A stretch of 64,000 bases of DNA from CBDFKF01 sp965248765 (lineage in GTDB: Bacteria > Pseudomonadota > Alphaproteobacteria > VGEJ01). The stretch is from positions 1,736,001 through 1,800,000 of the forward strand of contig CBDFKF010000004.1 in the NCBI GenBank assembly GCA_965248765.1, read 5' to 3'. A model generated the notes under the pieces. That model did not search any database and was not told the DNA's origin. It saw only the letters and a program-made list of their open reading frames with translations. A program made the translations under genes and the position numbers. Below are positions 1-7,308 of this stretch, piece by piece (the stretch's first letter is position 1; each line of letters starts with the position of its first letter).

Positions 1-7
1 TCAATAA

Positions 8-25
8 TGTGTATATACATACACA
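8..25. promoter_or_regulatory. Palindromic operator upstream of hicAB
   Basis: A perfect 7-bp inverted repeat TGTGTAT-N4-ATACACA lies 16 bp before the hicA start in an AT-rich patch that can also serve as a -10 region. HicB antitoxins with a C-terminal DNA-binding domain usually repress their own operon, so this is the natural autoregulatory site (inference). Confidence 0.6.
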
Positions 26-41
26 AGAGAAGAGGCCGTAA

Positions 42-230
42 ATGGAACGCAACAGCCGTAAACTGATCAAGCTCTTGGAGCAGGACGGCTGGGTTCGTGT
101 GGCCGTGAAGGGCGGTCACTGGCAGTTCAAACACCCCACCAAGCCAGGCCGCGTGACCGTGCCTCATCCAAAACGGGACCTCAAACGCGGAACCGTTGTA
201 TCGATCTACAAGCAGGCCGGTTGGAAGTAG
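42..230 (+). CDS. hicA: HicA-type mRNA interferase toxin
   Basis: A 62-residue basic protein with the full HicA fold signature: an N-terminal helix (KLIKLLEQDGW), then V-K-G-G-H-W-Q-F with the conserved catalytic histidine near residue 26, and the VTVPHP(K)RDLKRGTV strand-helix end. HicA is a ribosome-independent RNase that cleaves mRNA and tmRNA and is neutralised by HicB. It lies 12 bp upstream of hicB in the same direction, the usual toxin-first order. Length and motifs match the family, so it looks intact. As part of an integrated element it probably acts in element maintenance. Confidence 0.93.
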   Translation: MERNSRKLIKLLEQDGWVRVAVKGGHWQFKHPTKPGRVTVPHPKRDLKRGTVVSIYKQAGWK

Positions 231-242
231 CAGGAGAACAAC

Positions 243-650
243 ATGCGTTACATCGCATTCATTCACGCTGATGACGACCCGGGTTATGGCATCAGCTTTC
301 CCGACTTTCCGGGGTGCGTCTCGGACGGCGGCACAATCGATGAGGCTATCTACCGCGGCGCCGAAGCGCTTGCCTTCCACGTCGAAGGCATGATCCAGGA
401 CGGAGAGGACATTCCGGCGCCGCGTACCGTTCAGGCGGTTGAGGCGGACCACAGCCTTGACGAGTGGCGCGAGAGCGCGGTCGTCTGCTTCGTCCCCTTG
501 ATCTTGGACAAGGGATCGCCACGACGGGTCAATGTCTCGCTGGACTACGGGCTGTTGCAGGCCATCGATGACGAAGCCAACCGGCGCGGCATGACCCGCT
601 CGGCGTTTCTGTCCAGCGCGGCGCGAAACGAACTCGAAGGCCGGCATTAG
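243..650 (+). CDS. hicB: HicB-type antitoxin with ribbon-helix-helix domain
   Basis: This 135-residue protein has the HicB partial RNase H-like N-terminal domain (YIAFIHADDDPGYGISFPDFPGC, with the SFPDFPG hallmark). Its C-terminal segment from about residue 92 (RRVNVSLDYGLLQAIDDEA) reads as a ribbon-helix-helix DNA-binding domain. It binds and inhibits HicA and should repress the operon at the palindrome before hicA. An AGGAGAA ribosome-binding site precedes the ATG. Confidence 0.93.
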   Translation: MRYIAFIHADDDPGYGISFPDFPGCVSDGGTIDEAIYRGAEALAFHVEGMIQDGEDIPAPRTVQAVEADHSLDEWRESAVVCFVPLILDKGSPRRVNVSLDYGLLQAIDDEANRRGMTRSAFLSSAARNELEGRH

Positions 651-700
651 ACCTCCGGAGAAGGAGACCCCCGATAGCTGCCTGTAAGTTGCGGGCACCA

Positions 701-1108
701 TCACCGCGCCCCCATCGCCCGCGCCTGGGCTTCGATCCCGCGCGACAGCTCCAAGAGCTTGGGCGCTGTCTCGGCACGATCTACGTGGCAGAACTTCCCG
801 TCTCTCAAGCGTTCCAGAAGGTCGTGGGCAGCAGCGACCAGATCGCTCGCCATACCTCGGGGATCGGCATCGGCAACAGCCACACGCTCGACCCCGCCCA
901 AGCCAGCAGGCGCCAGCAGTTCAGACGTGAACGCCGGGCCGAAGTGGCAGCACAGCCGTAGCATCGGGGTCCATAGCGGCATGGTGTCGCCGCCCCGCCA
1001 CGACTTGACGGTGCGCGCCTGAACATCGATCGCATCGGCCAGATCGGCGATGCTGACCTTGTTCGGCCCCCGCCCGACCCGGCGGGTTCCATCTTGAGTT
1101 GCCGGCAA
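701..1108 (-). CDS. XRE-like helix-turn-helix regulator of the element
   Basis: The segment KVSIADLADAIDVQARTVKSWRGGDTMPL is a recognisable helix-turn-helix (ADLADAI...RTVKSW), followed by an alpha-helical region typical of small phage regulators. It is divergent from the phage-type genes that begin near 1141, the arrangement of a repressor facing an early operon. The start is uncertain: the open frame begins at a TTG. A more natural N terminus (MVADACRQLKMEPAG-like) is in another frame upstream, so a single-base indel in the GC-rich run near 1075-1090 may have split the true 5' end. DNA-binding function is well supported; the target is inferred. Confidence 0.6.
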   Translation of the reverse strand: MPATQDGTRRVGRGPNKVSIADLADAIDVQARTVKSWRGGDTMPLWTPMLRLCCHFGPAFTSELLAPAGLGGVERVAVADADPRGMASDLVAAAHDLLERLRDGKFCHVDRAETAPKLLELSRGIEAQARAMGAR

Positions 1109-1140
1109 GCATCGGCGACCAGCAATACCAAGGCCCCTTC

Positions 1141-1263
1141 ATGCACCGAGATGGCGATGACGATAGCAGCGCCGTCACCTTCTGGGGGAAGCGTGATCTG
1201 CGACGCGCGTTGCAAAAAGCCCTGGGGCTGCTCGACCAACACTACGAGAAGCGCGAGTCATGA
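1141..1263 (+). CDS. Small hypothetical protein at head of phage-type operon
   Basis: A 40-codon frame rich in charged residues ending in an amphipathic helix (RDLRRALQKALGLLDQHYEKRES). Its TGA overlaps the next ATG (ATGA), the same coupling used by every following gene in this run, which is the main reason to believe it. The frame stays open upstream to a TTG near 1099, so the protein could be about 14 residues longer. No family is recognised. Confidence 0.4.
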   Translation: MHRDGDDDSSAVTFWGKRDLRRALQKALGLLDQHYEKRES

Positions 1264-1706
1264 GCCCCCTCCGTTGCGACGTATGCGGACGCTATATCGC
1301 CTACCGCGAGAGCGGTGCCGCGAGTCGCGAGCTTATCACGCCGGATTCCGAATTCACGCGCGAGATCTACGAGACGCTGTGTGCCTCTCACAAGCAAGAG
1401 TCCATCTATTCGATGTTGGAAGAGCTTTCCGATGCCCGCAAACTTTTCGCCACCAAGGACGATTTGCTTGACGCGCTCAAGATCGCGTTGGGGCACTACA
1501 GCGTGTGGCGGATCGGCGAGCGCGAGGTTCTGCGGCCCAAGTCCATCAGCTTCGCGGCGATGGACCAAGCCGCCTTCTCTGCCTTCTACGATCGCACCGT
1601 ACAGCTAATCGTCGTGAATCTGCTGCCCGGCACCGACCGCGCCGACCTAGACGCGCGGGTGCACGAGATCCTGGACGGGCGGTCCGAGCAGGGAGAGGCG
1701 GCATGA
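1260..1706 (+). CDS. Phage-type protein resembling the DUF1367 C terminus
   Basis: A 148-residue protein. The N terminus carries C-D-V-C, which may bind metal. The C-terminal half (KSISFAAMDQAAFSAFYDRTVQL then DLDARVHEIL) resembles the end of DUF1367 phage proteins, in which a SISF-MDQ-F stretch is followed by a terminal helix. This assignment is from memory of the family pattern. It overlaps the genes on both sides by 4 bp (ATGA), so translation is coupled. Function unknown. Confidence 0.6.
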   Translation: MSPLRCDVCGRYIAYRESGAASRELITPDSEFTREIYETLCASHKQESIYSMLEELSDARKLFATKDDLLDALKIALGHYSVWRIGEREVLRPKSISFAAMDQAAFSAFYDRTVQLIVVNLLPGTDRADLDARVHEILDGRSEQGEAA

Positions 1707-2269
1707 CGCAAGCCTACCCGCTCCACTGGCCCGAGGGTCACGGCCGAACACCGCGCGAGAAGCGCGAGGCCGGCCAGTTCAAGACGGGCCTTCGTGGCGC
1801 GGTGGAGTTCCTGACGAACGAGATTCGCCGCTTGAACGGGAAGAACCTCGTCATCTCATCCAACGTCTCCTTGACGGATGAGAAGCCGAAGGACCCGGGC
1901 GTCGCCGCGTACTTCGACTTAAACGGCGATCCGCTGTGCATCTACTGTGATCGCTACACGGTGCCGCGCGCCAACGTTCAGGCGATCGCGAAGACGATCG
2001 AGGCGCTGCGCGGGATCGCTCGCTGGCAGTCATCGGGGTTCGTGCGGTCGATGTTTCGCGGCTTCACGGCCCTGCCGCCGCCGGAGGAGCACCCCAAGCT
2101 CGCCCAGTCGTGGCAGTCGGCCCTCGGCCTATCGGCCGATGCGACGATCGAGCAAGCCGAGACGCAGTACCGCACGCTCGCCAAGCACGCGCACCCCGAC
2201 GCCGGCGGCTCGACCGAGCAGATGGCCGCTCTCAATCGAGCGATTCGCGAGGCCCGCGCCCATGCCTGA
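1703..2269 (+). CDS. Phage-type J-domain protein
   Basis: A 188-residue protein. The last 60 residues form a J-domain with helix II (EQAETQYRTLAKHAH), the invariant HPD tripeptide (HAHPDAGGS) and helix III (EQMAALNRAIREA). The first 120 residues (HWPEGHGRTPREKREAGQFKT...) are typical of J-domain proteins in alphaproteobacterial prophages. It would recruit and stimulate a DnaK-type Hsp70, perhaps during phage replication or assembly (inference). The ATG at 1703 was chosen because it overlaps the preceding stop. Confidence 0.75.
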   Translation: MTQAYPLHWPEGHGRTPREKREAGQFKTGLRGAVEFLTNEIRRLNGKNLVISSNVSLTDEKPKDPGVAAYFDLNGDPLCIYCDRYTVPRANVQAIAKTIEALRGIARWQSSGFVRSMFRGFTALPPPEEHPKLAQSWQSALGLSADATIEQAETQYRTLAKHAHPDAGGSTEQMAALNRAIREARAHA

Positions 2270-2324
2270 TCGCTGCCCGTGGTGCGATGGCGAGAGGAGG
2301 CCGCGTGATGGCGCTCACCTCTGA
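2262..2324 (+). CDS. Possible 20-residue CPWC peptide
   Basis: A tiny frame starting with an ATG that overlaps the J-domain gene stop, reading MPDRCPWCDGE then basic residues. The CPWC pair resembles half a zinc knuckle. It sits inside a chain of overlapping small genes, but at this length chance is a real alternative. Confidence 0.25.
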   Translation: MPDRCPWCDGERRPRDGAHL

Positions 2325-2565
2325 GTGGATCGACGGTCATCGCGAGCCGAAGTGCCTGCCAGATGCCGACTATCCGGATGGCAAGGACATCGACATATCG
2401 GGCGCTGTCGGGAGCACCTGTCATCTCGATCTAGAGTACCCAGCGCCGCGTTGCGGGATCTACGTCGTGACCTGCGATCGGTGCGGGCAGCGGGTCGCAC
2501 TCACCACGGCGGGGCGACCGGATGATCCGCGGTCGATCACGATCGGATGCCTGCTGCATGCCTGA
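2308..2565 (+). CDS. Small phage-type protein with CxxC motif
   Basis: An 85-residue protein with the pattern LEYPAPRCGIYVVTCDRCGQRVALTTAGRPDDPRSI, in which the CDRC pair and an earlier cysteine suggest a zinc-stabilised fold. I recognise this stretch as conserved among small hypothetical proteins of alphaproteobacterial prophages but know no function. A GAGAGGAGG ribosome-binding site precedes the ATG at 2308, which is why that start was chosen over earlier in-frame codons. Confidence 0.6.
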   Translation: MALTSEWIDGHREPKCLPDADYPDGKDIDISGAVGSTCHLDLEYPAPRCGIYVVTCDRCGQRVALTTAGRPDDPRSITIGCLLHA

Positions 2566-2719
2566 TATCGCCATGTGCATGGACCACGAGTGCCCCAGCC
2601 GCGAGCGGTGCTGGCGGTATACGGCGCTACCGGATCACTACCAGACATACATGGAGTTTCAACGAGAGCCAGGTGCTGACCGATGCTCTCGCGCAGCCAC
2701 GGCCAATCTTGGGCGATGA
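2558..2719 (+). CDS. Cysteine-rich small phage-type protein
   Basis: A 53-residue protein with regularly spaced cysteines (C-x5-C-x5-C...C) and aromatic residues (WRYTALPDHYQTYMEF). It starts 8 bp before the previous gene ends and its stop overlaps the next start, so it belongs to the same coupled operon. The cysteine spacing suggests metal binding; no function is known. Confidence 0.5.
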   Translation: MPDIAMCMDHECPSRERCWRYTALPDHYQTYMEFQREPGADRCSRAATANLGR

Positions 2720-2892
2720 CGGCCGCTCTCGACATAAGGCGCGCCCAACTGAAGGCGATCGCCGCGGCGGCAAAGGAGTCGGGCTGCGTCGTCGAGGTCG
2801 AGCGTGACGGAACGATCTATCGCATCATCCCGGACGATGCGCGTGACGCGAAACCCAGGCCCGTTGACTTCCCCGAGGAAATCGATCTCTGA
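2716..2892 (+). CDS. Small phage-type protein preceding the integrase
   Basis: A 58-residue protein: an N-terminal helix (ALDIRRAQLKAIAAAAKESG), two short strands (VVEVERDGTIYRIIP) and an acidic, proline-rich tail. It overlaps both neighbours by 1-4 bp. Small genes in this position sometimes encode excisionase-like or integrase-associated factors, but nothing here proves that. Confidence 0.55.
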   Translation: MTAALDIRRAQLKAIAAAAKESGCVVEVERDGTIYRIIPDDARDAKPRPVDFPEEIDL

Positions 2893-3980
2893 TGCCGGCC
2901 ATGCGCCGGAAGCTACCGCCGTACGTCTACCGCGAGAAGACCCGCCACGGGCGCTGGGTGCTGTACTTCCGCCGCGGCAAGGGCCGGCGGATCAGGCTGC
3001 CGGACGCCTTCGGCGCGCCAGGGTTCGATGACGCCTACCAGGCCGCGCTGACCGGCAATGCGGCACCGTCGCCCAAGACTTCCCGGACACCGGCGCAATC
3101 TCTCAAATGGCTCGTGGATCGCTACCGGGAGGGTGCCGCTTGGCGGCAATACTCGATAAAGACGCGCAGAGATCGCGAGCTTCTTCTGCTAGAGGCCGTT
3201 CGCCGATCCGGCAACGCCCCTTTCCTCGCCATCACACAGGCGGATATCCAAAGGGCGGTCGATAGACGCATGGGCACGCCTGCACAGGCGAACTGCTTTC
3301 TAAAGGCGATGCGGGGTCTATTCGCTTGGGCTGCCCGCAATGGCCATGTCGATCACGATCCTACTGTCGGGGTGGGTCGCATCCGCCATAAGAGCGACGG
3401 GTTTCCGACCTGGACCATCGATGATGTTGAGGCGTTCCGGGAGCGGCATGCTGTCGGCACCAAGGCGAGGTTGGCGCTCGAATTGCTACTACTCACGGGC
3501 TTGCGCCGATCCGATATCATCGTCGCCGGCCAGCAGCACTTGCGCGGTGACTTGCTCGCCCTTCGCACGGCCAAAACTGGCACAACGATTACCGTCCGCT
3601 TCCCGAACTGGCTCATGACTTTGATTGAAGCCTCTCCCGTTGGGGACATGCATTTTCTTGTCAACAAACACGCCAAGCCGATGACTCAAGACGGCTTCAA
3701 CAAATGGTTTCGGCAGCGTTGCCGCGAAGCCGGGATCAGCAAGAGCGCCCATGGATTGCGCAAGCTGTCGGCGACGCTGGCCGCGAACGGCGGCGCGGCG
3801 GCTCATCAATTGATGGCCCAGTACGGTTGGAGCACTATCGGACAAGCCGAAGTCTATACGCGCGGCGCGGACCGAGCACGGCTTGGTGTCGAAGCATCGG
3901 TGATCGTTGCGGGCGAAATCGAGAACAAAGCTCCCCGCACCCAGCTTTTGGGTGCGGGGAAATCCCGAAAACACAAATGA
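2892..3980 (+). CDS. Tyrosine-type site-specific integrase
   Basis: A 362-residue tyrosine recombinase. The N-terminal arm-binding part (PYVYREKTRHGRWVLYFRRGKGRRIRLP) and a core-binding SAM-like domain (residues about 75-175) precede the catalytic domain. That domain shows the first catalytic Arg in LLLTGLRRSDII, the H-x-x-R box in HGLRKLSAT, and the nucleophilic Tyr in GWSTIGQAEVYTRGAD. A Trp (GW) replaces the second His, a common variant. It is the last gene of the coupled cluster and reads toward the element end, so the attachment site should lie just downstream. No tRNA gene is visible there. Confidence 0.9.
   Translation: MPAMRRKLPPYVYREKTRHGRWVLYFRRGKGRRIRLPDAFGAPGFDDAYQAALTGNAAPSPKTSRTPAQSLKWLVDRYREGAAWRQYSIKTRRDRELLLLEAVRRSGNAPFLAITQADIQRAVDRRMGTPAQANCFLKAMRGLFAWAARNGHVDHDPTVGVGRIRHKSDGFPTWTIDDVEAFRERHAVGTKARLALELLLLTGLRRSDIIVAGQQHLRGDLLALRTAKTGTTITVRFPNWLMTLIEASPVGDMHFLVNKHAKPMTQDGFNKWFRQRCREAGISKSAHGLRKLSATLAANGGAAAHQLMAQYGWSTIGQAEVYTRGADRARLGVEASVIVAGEIENKAPRTQLLGAGKSRKHK
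3933..3959. other. Perfect hairpin within the 3' end of the integrase gene
   Basis: CCCCGCACCC and its exact complement flank a 7-nt loop. No U-run follows, so it is not a standard intrinsic terminator. It lies in the last codons of the integrase next to the presumed element end, where such structures sometimes belong to attachment sites. Confidence 0.4.
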
Positions 3981-4002
3981 AATCAATGCTTAATATTTAC
4001 TT

Positions 4003-4021
4003 CCCCCTCCCATCGAGGGGG
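4003..4021. repeat. Short GC-rich palindrome at the element boundary
   Basis: CCCCCTC-N5-GAGGGGG, a 7-bp perfect stem of the REP-like kind that recurs in this window. It sits between the integrase and the PEP-CTERM stub. Confidence 0.45.
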
Positions 4022-4050
4022 AGGGAGGCGCTGTCGAGCGCAAAGAGTTC

Positions 4051-4146
4051 GTGGCATCAGCCGCCGTGCCTGAACCCACTACCCTCGCCCTCTTTGGCTT
4101 CGGCCTCGCCGGTCTCGGCCTGATCGCCCGCCGCCGTCGCGGCTAG
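4051..4146 (+). pseudogene. Isolated C-terminal stub of a PEP-CTERM protein
   Basis: The frame gives VPEPTTLALFGFGLAGLGLIARRRR and a stop: a complete PEP-CTERM sorting tail (VPEP motif, one transmembrane segment, basic terminus). No signal peptide or mature domain precedes it, because the integrase gene ends about 70 bp upstream. The element or a deletion at its edge has removed the rest. Exosortase would cleave at this motif in the full protein, so this is a relic. Confidence 0.75.
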
Positions 4147-4164
4147 CGGCACGGCAAAACGCCA

Positions 4165-4312
4165 CCTCATGGTGAGGAGACGCTTCAAGCCGTCTCGAAC
4201 GATCGGCCGCTCCTCGTCCTTCGAGACACTCGCTATCGCTCGCCCTCGGGATGAGGACATTAGAGCGGGGCGGCCCTCTCCCGCCCGGCGGGAGAGGGCC
4301 GGGGTGAGGGTG
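4165..4312. repeat. Palindromic intergenic repeats
   Basis: Two REP-like units. The first has imperfect inverted arms beginning CACCTCATGGTGAGGAG near 4166 and ending CTCGGGATGAGGAC near 4258. The second has perfect 15-bp arms (4272-4286 and 4288-4302, GGCCCTCTCCCGCC type) followed by GGGGTGAGGGT. Related units recur near 33868 and 39262. They fill a gene-free stretch and could form strong RNA hairpins. Confidence 0.65.
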
Positions 4313-4406
4313 TGTCGCCGCCACTAGTCTCCTACGAATTGGGATTCCGGCGTCGCCATAGCCAAAACCCGCAGCGCCTCCACGGCGCCTACAACCCTCG
4401 TTTAGG

Positions 4407-4425
4407 GGTGTCAGGATTCTTTACA
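4407..4425 (+). promoter_or_regulatory. PEP-CTERM-associated upstream site, distal copy
   Basis: GGTGTCAGGATTCTTTACA. It differs by two bases from the copy exactly 100 bp downstream and by three from the site at 30817-30835. Its position before a PEP-CTERM gene suggests a transcription-factor or promoter site. Confidence 0.6.
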
Positions 4426-4506
4426 CCATAAATAGTCGCTCTCTTCGTCCCAATCCCGCAGAAACCCTAGGATTTGGGCAACTCCAACCGGTGCCCCCGG
4501 TTTGCG

Positions 4507-4525
4507 GGTGTCAGGAAACTTTACA
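4507..4525 (+). promoter_or_regulatory. PEP-CTERM-associated upstream site, proximal copy
   Basis: GGTGTCAGGAAACTTTACA, 115 bp before the GTG start of the PEP-CTERM gene. The metalloprotease gene on the other strand has a copy with one difference at 119 bp, so sequence and spacing are both conserved. It does not fit the canonical sigma-54 consensus (TGGCAC-N5-TTGCA), because the GG and GC dinucleotides are missing. Confidence 0.65.
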
Positions 4526-4640
4526 ATTGCAGGCGCATCGTCAGATCCACCGCAACCTAACTCCTAGAAAACACCGGAAACGTTCGGCTGGCACACTTTG
4601 TGCTCCGGTTTGTGGTAGGGACGCAACGGGGGGACCGGTC

Positions 4641-6079
4641 GTGCACATACGCCGATTCGGACGGACTTTGGCCGCGGCATGCTTGGTGATAGCCGCGGCT
4701 GGCGTGGCCAACCGGGGCCACGCGGCCTCGTACCTCCTCGACACCTTCGAGGAGGGTACGTATCTCGATCCGAGTCTAGTTGGGGGGGACCCGCACACTG
4801 ACGCGGTCACCCTTACGGGAATAACTGGCAGCACCGAGGGCCGGAGCTACTTCGTTTTCGATATCCCGGACATCGCAGGACGACTTGTTTCTGCGGCGAC
4901 GCTCCGAGCGACGAACACCACGTACTTAAGCAGCGACCCCACGGAGACCTTCGTCGCCACGTTCGTGAGCACGCAAGTGAGCGCCCTTCTCGCTGCCACT
5001 TCACCGGCAAACACTTTCCTTGATCTCGGGACGGGGGGGAGCACTTACGGCAGCACCGTGGTCTCCGCACCGGCAACGCCGGTGGTGAGCGTCGCTCTCA
5101 ACGCCACCGCGCGCAACCAGATCGAGTTCAAATTGGGGGCAGCCATTCGCGATCGGCAGTGCCTTGGGCACGATAGACCCCTTCGGCAGCAGTCAGTTCG
5201 TGGCCAATTCGGATACCGCAGCCAATCCGCGCAGCCAGCTCAGTTTCACGACGGCCGACCCCGTGCTCCAGGCCGGCAACACCAATTTTGCGGGTCTCAG
5301 CGAAGTGCGGGTCGGCACGACCGGCGACGCTAGTTTCTTCGTGCAGAACATAATAGGACCTGACGGGACGACGTTAATCGGTTCGGCGGAACTTCAGCCC
5401 GGGACACCAGAGCTGCAAATGATCGATTTCAACTTCAACCTACCCTTTCCCCGATACCTTCAAGGAGCAGGCGGTGAGTTACACGCCGACCGCGCGTGGC
5501 CCGGACTCGCGCACCATTGCGATCTTCTCCAACGGCCTTGGTTCGACAGACCAGAACGCGCGGACGGATCAGCTTGTGAGTGGCATCGGCGTCGGCCCGG
5601 TCTTCGACAGCTCGGTCGCGAGTATCGATTTCGGGCCGGTCGAGGTTGGGACGATGGCGACAAGCCCGCTCCAGATTAGCAATACCACCACAGATCTTAA
5701 CGTTAGCTCCGATTTCGTTGCGAAACTTTCGATGACGCTGACCGGTTTTGACATCACCGGCCCGGACTCCTCCACCTTCGAGCTTCTTGGATTCACGCCG
5801 GGAACGCTTATCCATCCGACGTTCTTCGGCGCCCGCCGTTTCCAAGTTTCCTTGATCTTACGGTGAAGTATTCGCCGCTGGCGGCCAGCTTGGCCAACGC
5901 CACGCTGGTGCTCCACACCGACGTGGGGGGCCCCTTTCGGCGGCTCCGGGCAGTCGTTCTTTATCCCGCTCTCCGGCGACCCGTTCGTGAAATCGGCCGC
6001 GCTGCCTGAGCCCGCCACCATCGCGGTCTTCGGCTTCGGCCTCGCCGGTCTCGGCCTGCTCGCCCGCCGCCGCCGCCGC
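4641..6079 (+). pseudogene. PEP-CTERM exported protein with choice-of-anchor D-like region, frameshifted
   Basis: The GTG start (after GGGGGGACC) opens a signal peptide (VHIRRFGRTLAAACLVIAAAGV...HAAS). The product continues as a beta-rich extracellular protein with an anchor D-like stretch (ASIDFGPVEVGTMATSPLQISN, about 5620-5690) and ends in ALPEPATIAVFGFGLAGLGLLARRRRR. Four frame changes break it. Three lie at mononucleotide runs: G5 near 5135-5139, C4 near 5449-5452 and G6C4 near 5925-5934. One lies near 5830-5850. Across all joins the protein reads sensibly, so the gene was recently intact or the consensus sequence is faulty. It would be exported, sorted by exosortase and linked to matrix or exopolysaccharide. 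Confidence 0.75.
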
Positions 6080-6127
6080 TAGCGGCCAACGACATCCTAT
6101 CGACTCACGTCGAACGGCGGCCTGCCT

Positions 6128-7232
6128 CTAGTCGAGTGCGCGCCCATGGGCAGCGCCTTGCAGAATTTCTGCCAGCTTCGGCATCGCATCGCGGGCATCG
6201 AACAGCCTTGCCGCACGCGTGCGCGCCGCCACGCCCATGGTGCGGCGACGCGCTTCGTCGCCGAGTACGGCGAAAATGGCGGCGGCCAGGGACTCGGCCT
6301 CACCGGTCGGGACCAACACCGGCGCTGATGACCTCAGAGCTTCCTGTCGGACAGTCGGTTGCCACCACCGGCAGGCCCAGAAGCTGCGCTTCGATCAGGA
6401 CGGTGGGGAGGCCCTCATAGTCGCTCGATAACACCAGCGTCTGAGCGCGGGCCATCCACGGATAGGGATTGGCGTGGAAGCCCAACAGGTGCACGCTTTC
6501 GGTCAAGCCGAGGGCATCGATCTGCCTGGCAAGGTCGTTGCGCAGGGGCCCTTCGCCAATGATGAGAAGGCGCGCATCGGCTTGCGCGCGCACTCGGGCA
6601 AAAGCCTCGATCATGATGTCGAAGCGTTTCACCGGGTACAACCGTGCCACGGCAACCAGCACCGGCTTGTCGAAGAGCGATGTATCGATCGGCGCGGCCG
6701 CCTTCTCGACGATGTCTTCGACGATCAAGCCGGTGTTCCACACCTGGATGCGTTCGGCCTCGATGAAGTCGTAGGTCGCGACGCTCAGGTCTTTCAGGTC
6801 GTGAGAGAGCGACAGGAAGCTGTCCATCACCCGGTAGGCCCGGCGCGCCCAGGGTTGCCGCCAACCCGGCTCCAACGCCGTGTTGGCGACGATCATGGCC
6901 AGGCTCGCGGGGCGCGCGGCCATCAGGCGCAGCGCCTCGCCCAAAACTAGGCAGGGGTTGATGGCCCCGGGGACGACGAGATCGGGCTTCACTGTCCTAA
7001 GCAGGCGCCTGAGCGCGAGGATGGCGGACGGCACCTGCCAGAACGCCCGCAAGCCAATCTCGTGAATGGTGACGTTTGCGGCTACCGGAAACGCAATGTT
7101 CGTACGATGCAGGGCGAGGTGAAGCTCGAAGACTTCGGGATCGAGGCAGCGCAAAACTTCGCTGAAGATGCGCTCGACCCCGCCGCTGCGCATGTCGTGG
7201 GTGATGAACAGAACTTTCGTTCGACCGGCCAT
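6128..7232 (-). CDS. GT4-family glycosyltransferase (frameshift near 6310)
   Basis: MAGRTKVLFITHDMRSGGVERI is the N-terminal Rossmann domain of a GT-B retaining transferase, with the GGVER donor-side motif. The C-terminal nucleotide-sugar domain has VARLYPVKRFDIMIEAF, LLIIGEGPLRNDL and LSSDYEGLPTVLIEAQLLGLPVVATDCPTGSSEVISAG, the E-x7-E region of GT4 enzymes. The frame stops at 6300, but the expected VLVPTGEAESLAAAI end continues one frame over to 6128, so one base is missing near 6310. The product is cytoplasmic and probably transfers a sugar in surface polysaccharide synthesis. Confidence 0.82.
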
Positions 7233-7308
7233 GCCGCCGCTTCAGCCCTTGCTTCGAACGTGGGAGCACGCAGGATAGTGCGAGCACGCTCGCGGGTAAC
7301 CTCTGATC

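Noticed and set aside
3933..3959. Intrinsic terminator after the integrase
   Set aside because: The stem is strong but inside the coding end and lacks a following T-run on either strand.
4407..4525. Sigma-54 -24/-12 promoter
   Set aside because: The conserved GG and GC dinucleotides of the sigma-54 consensus are absent in all three copies.
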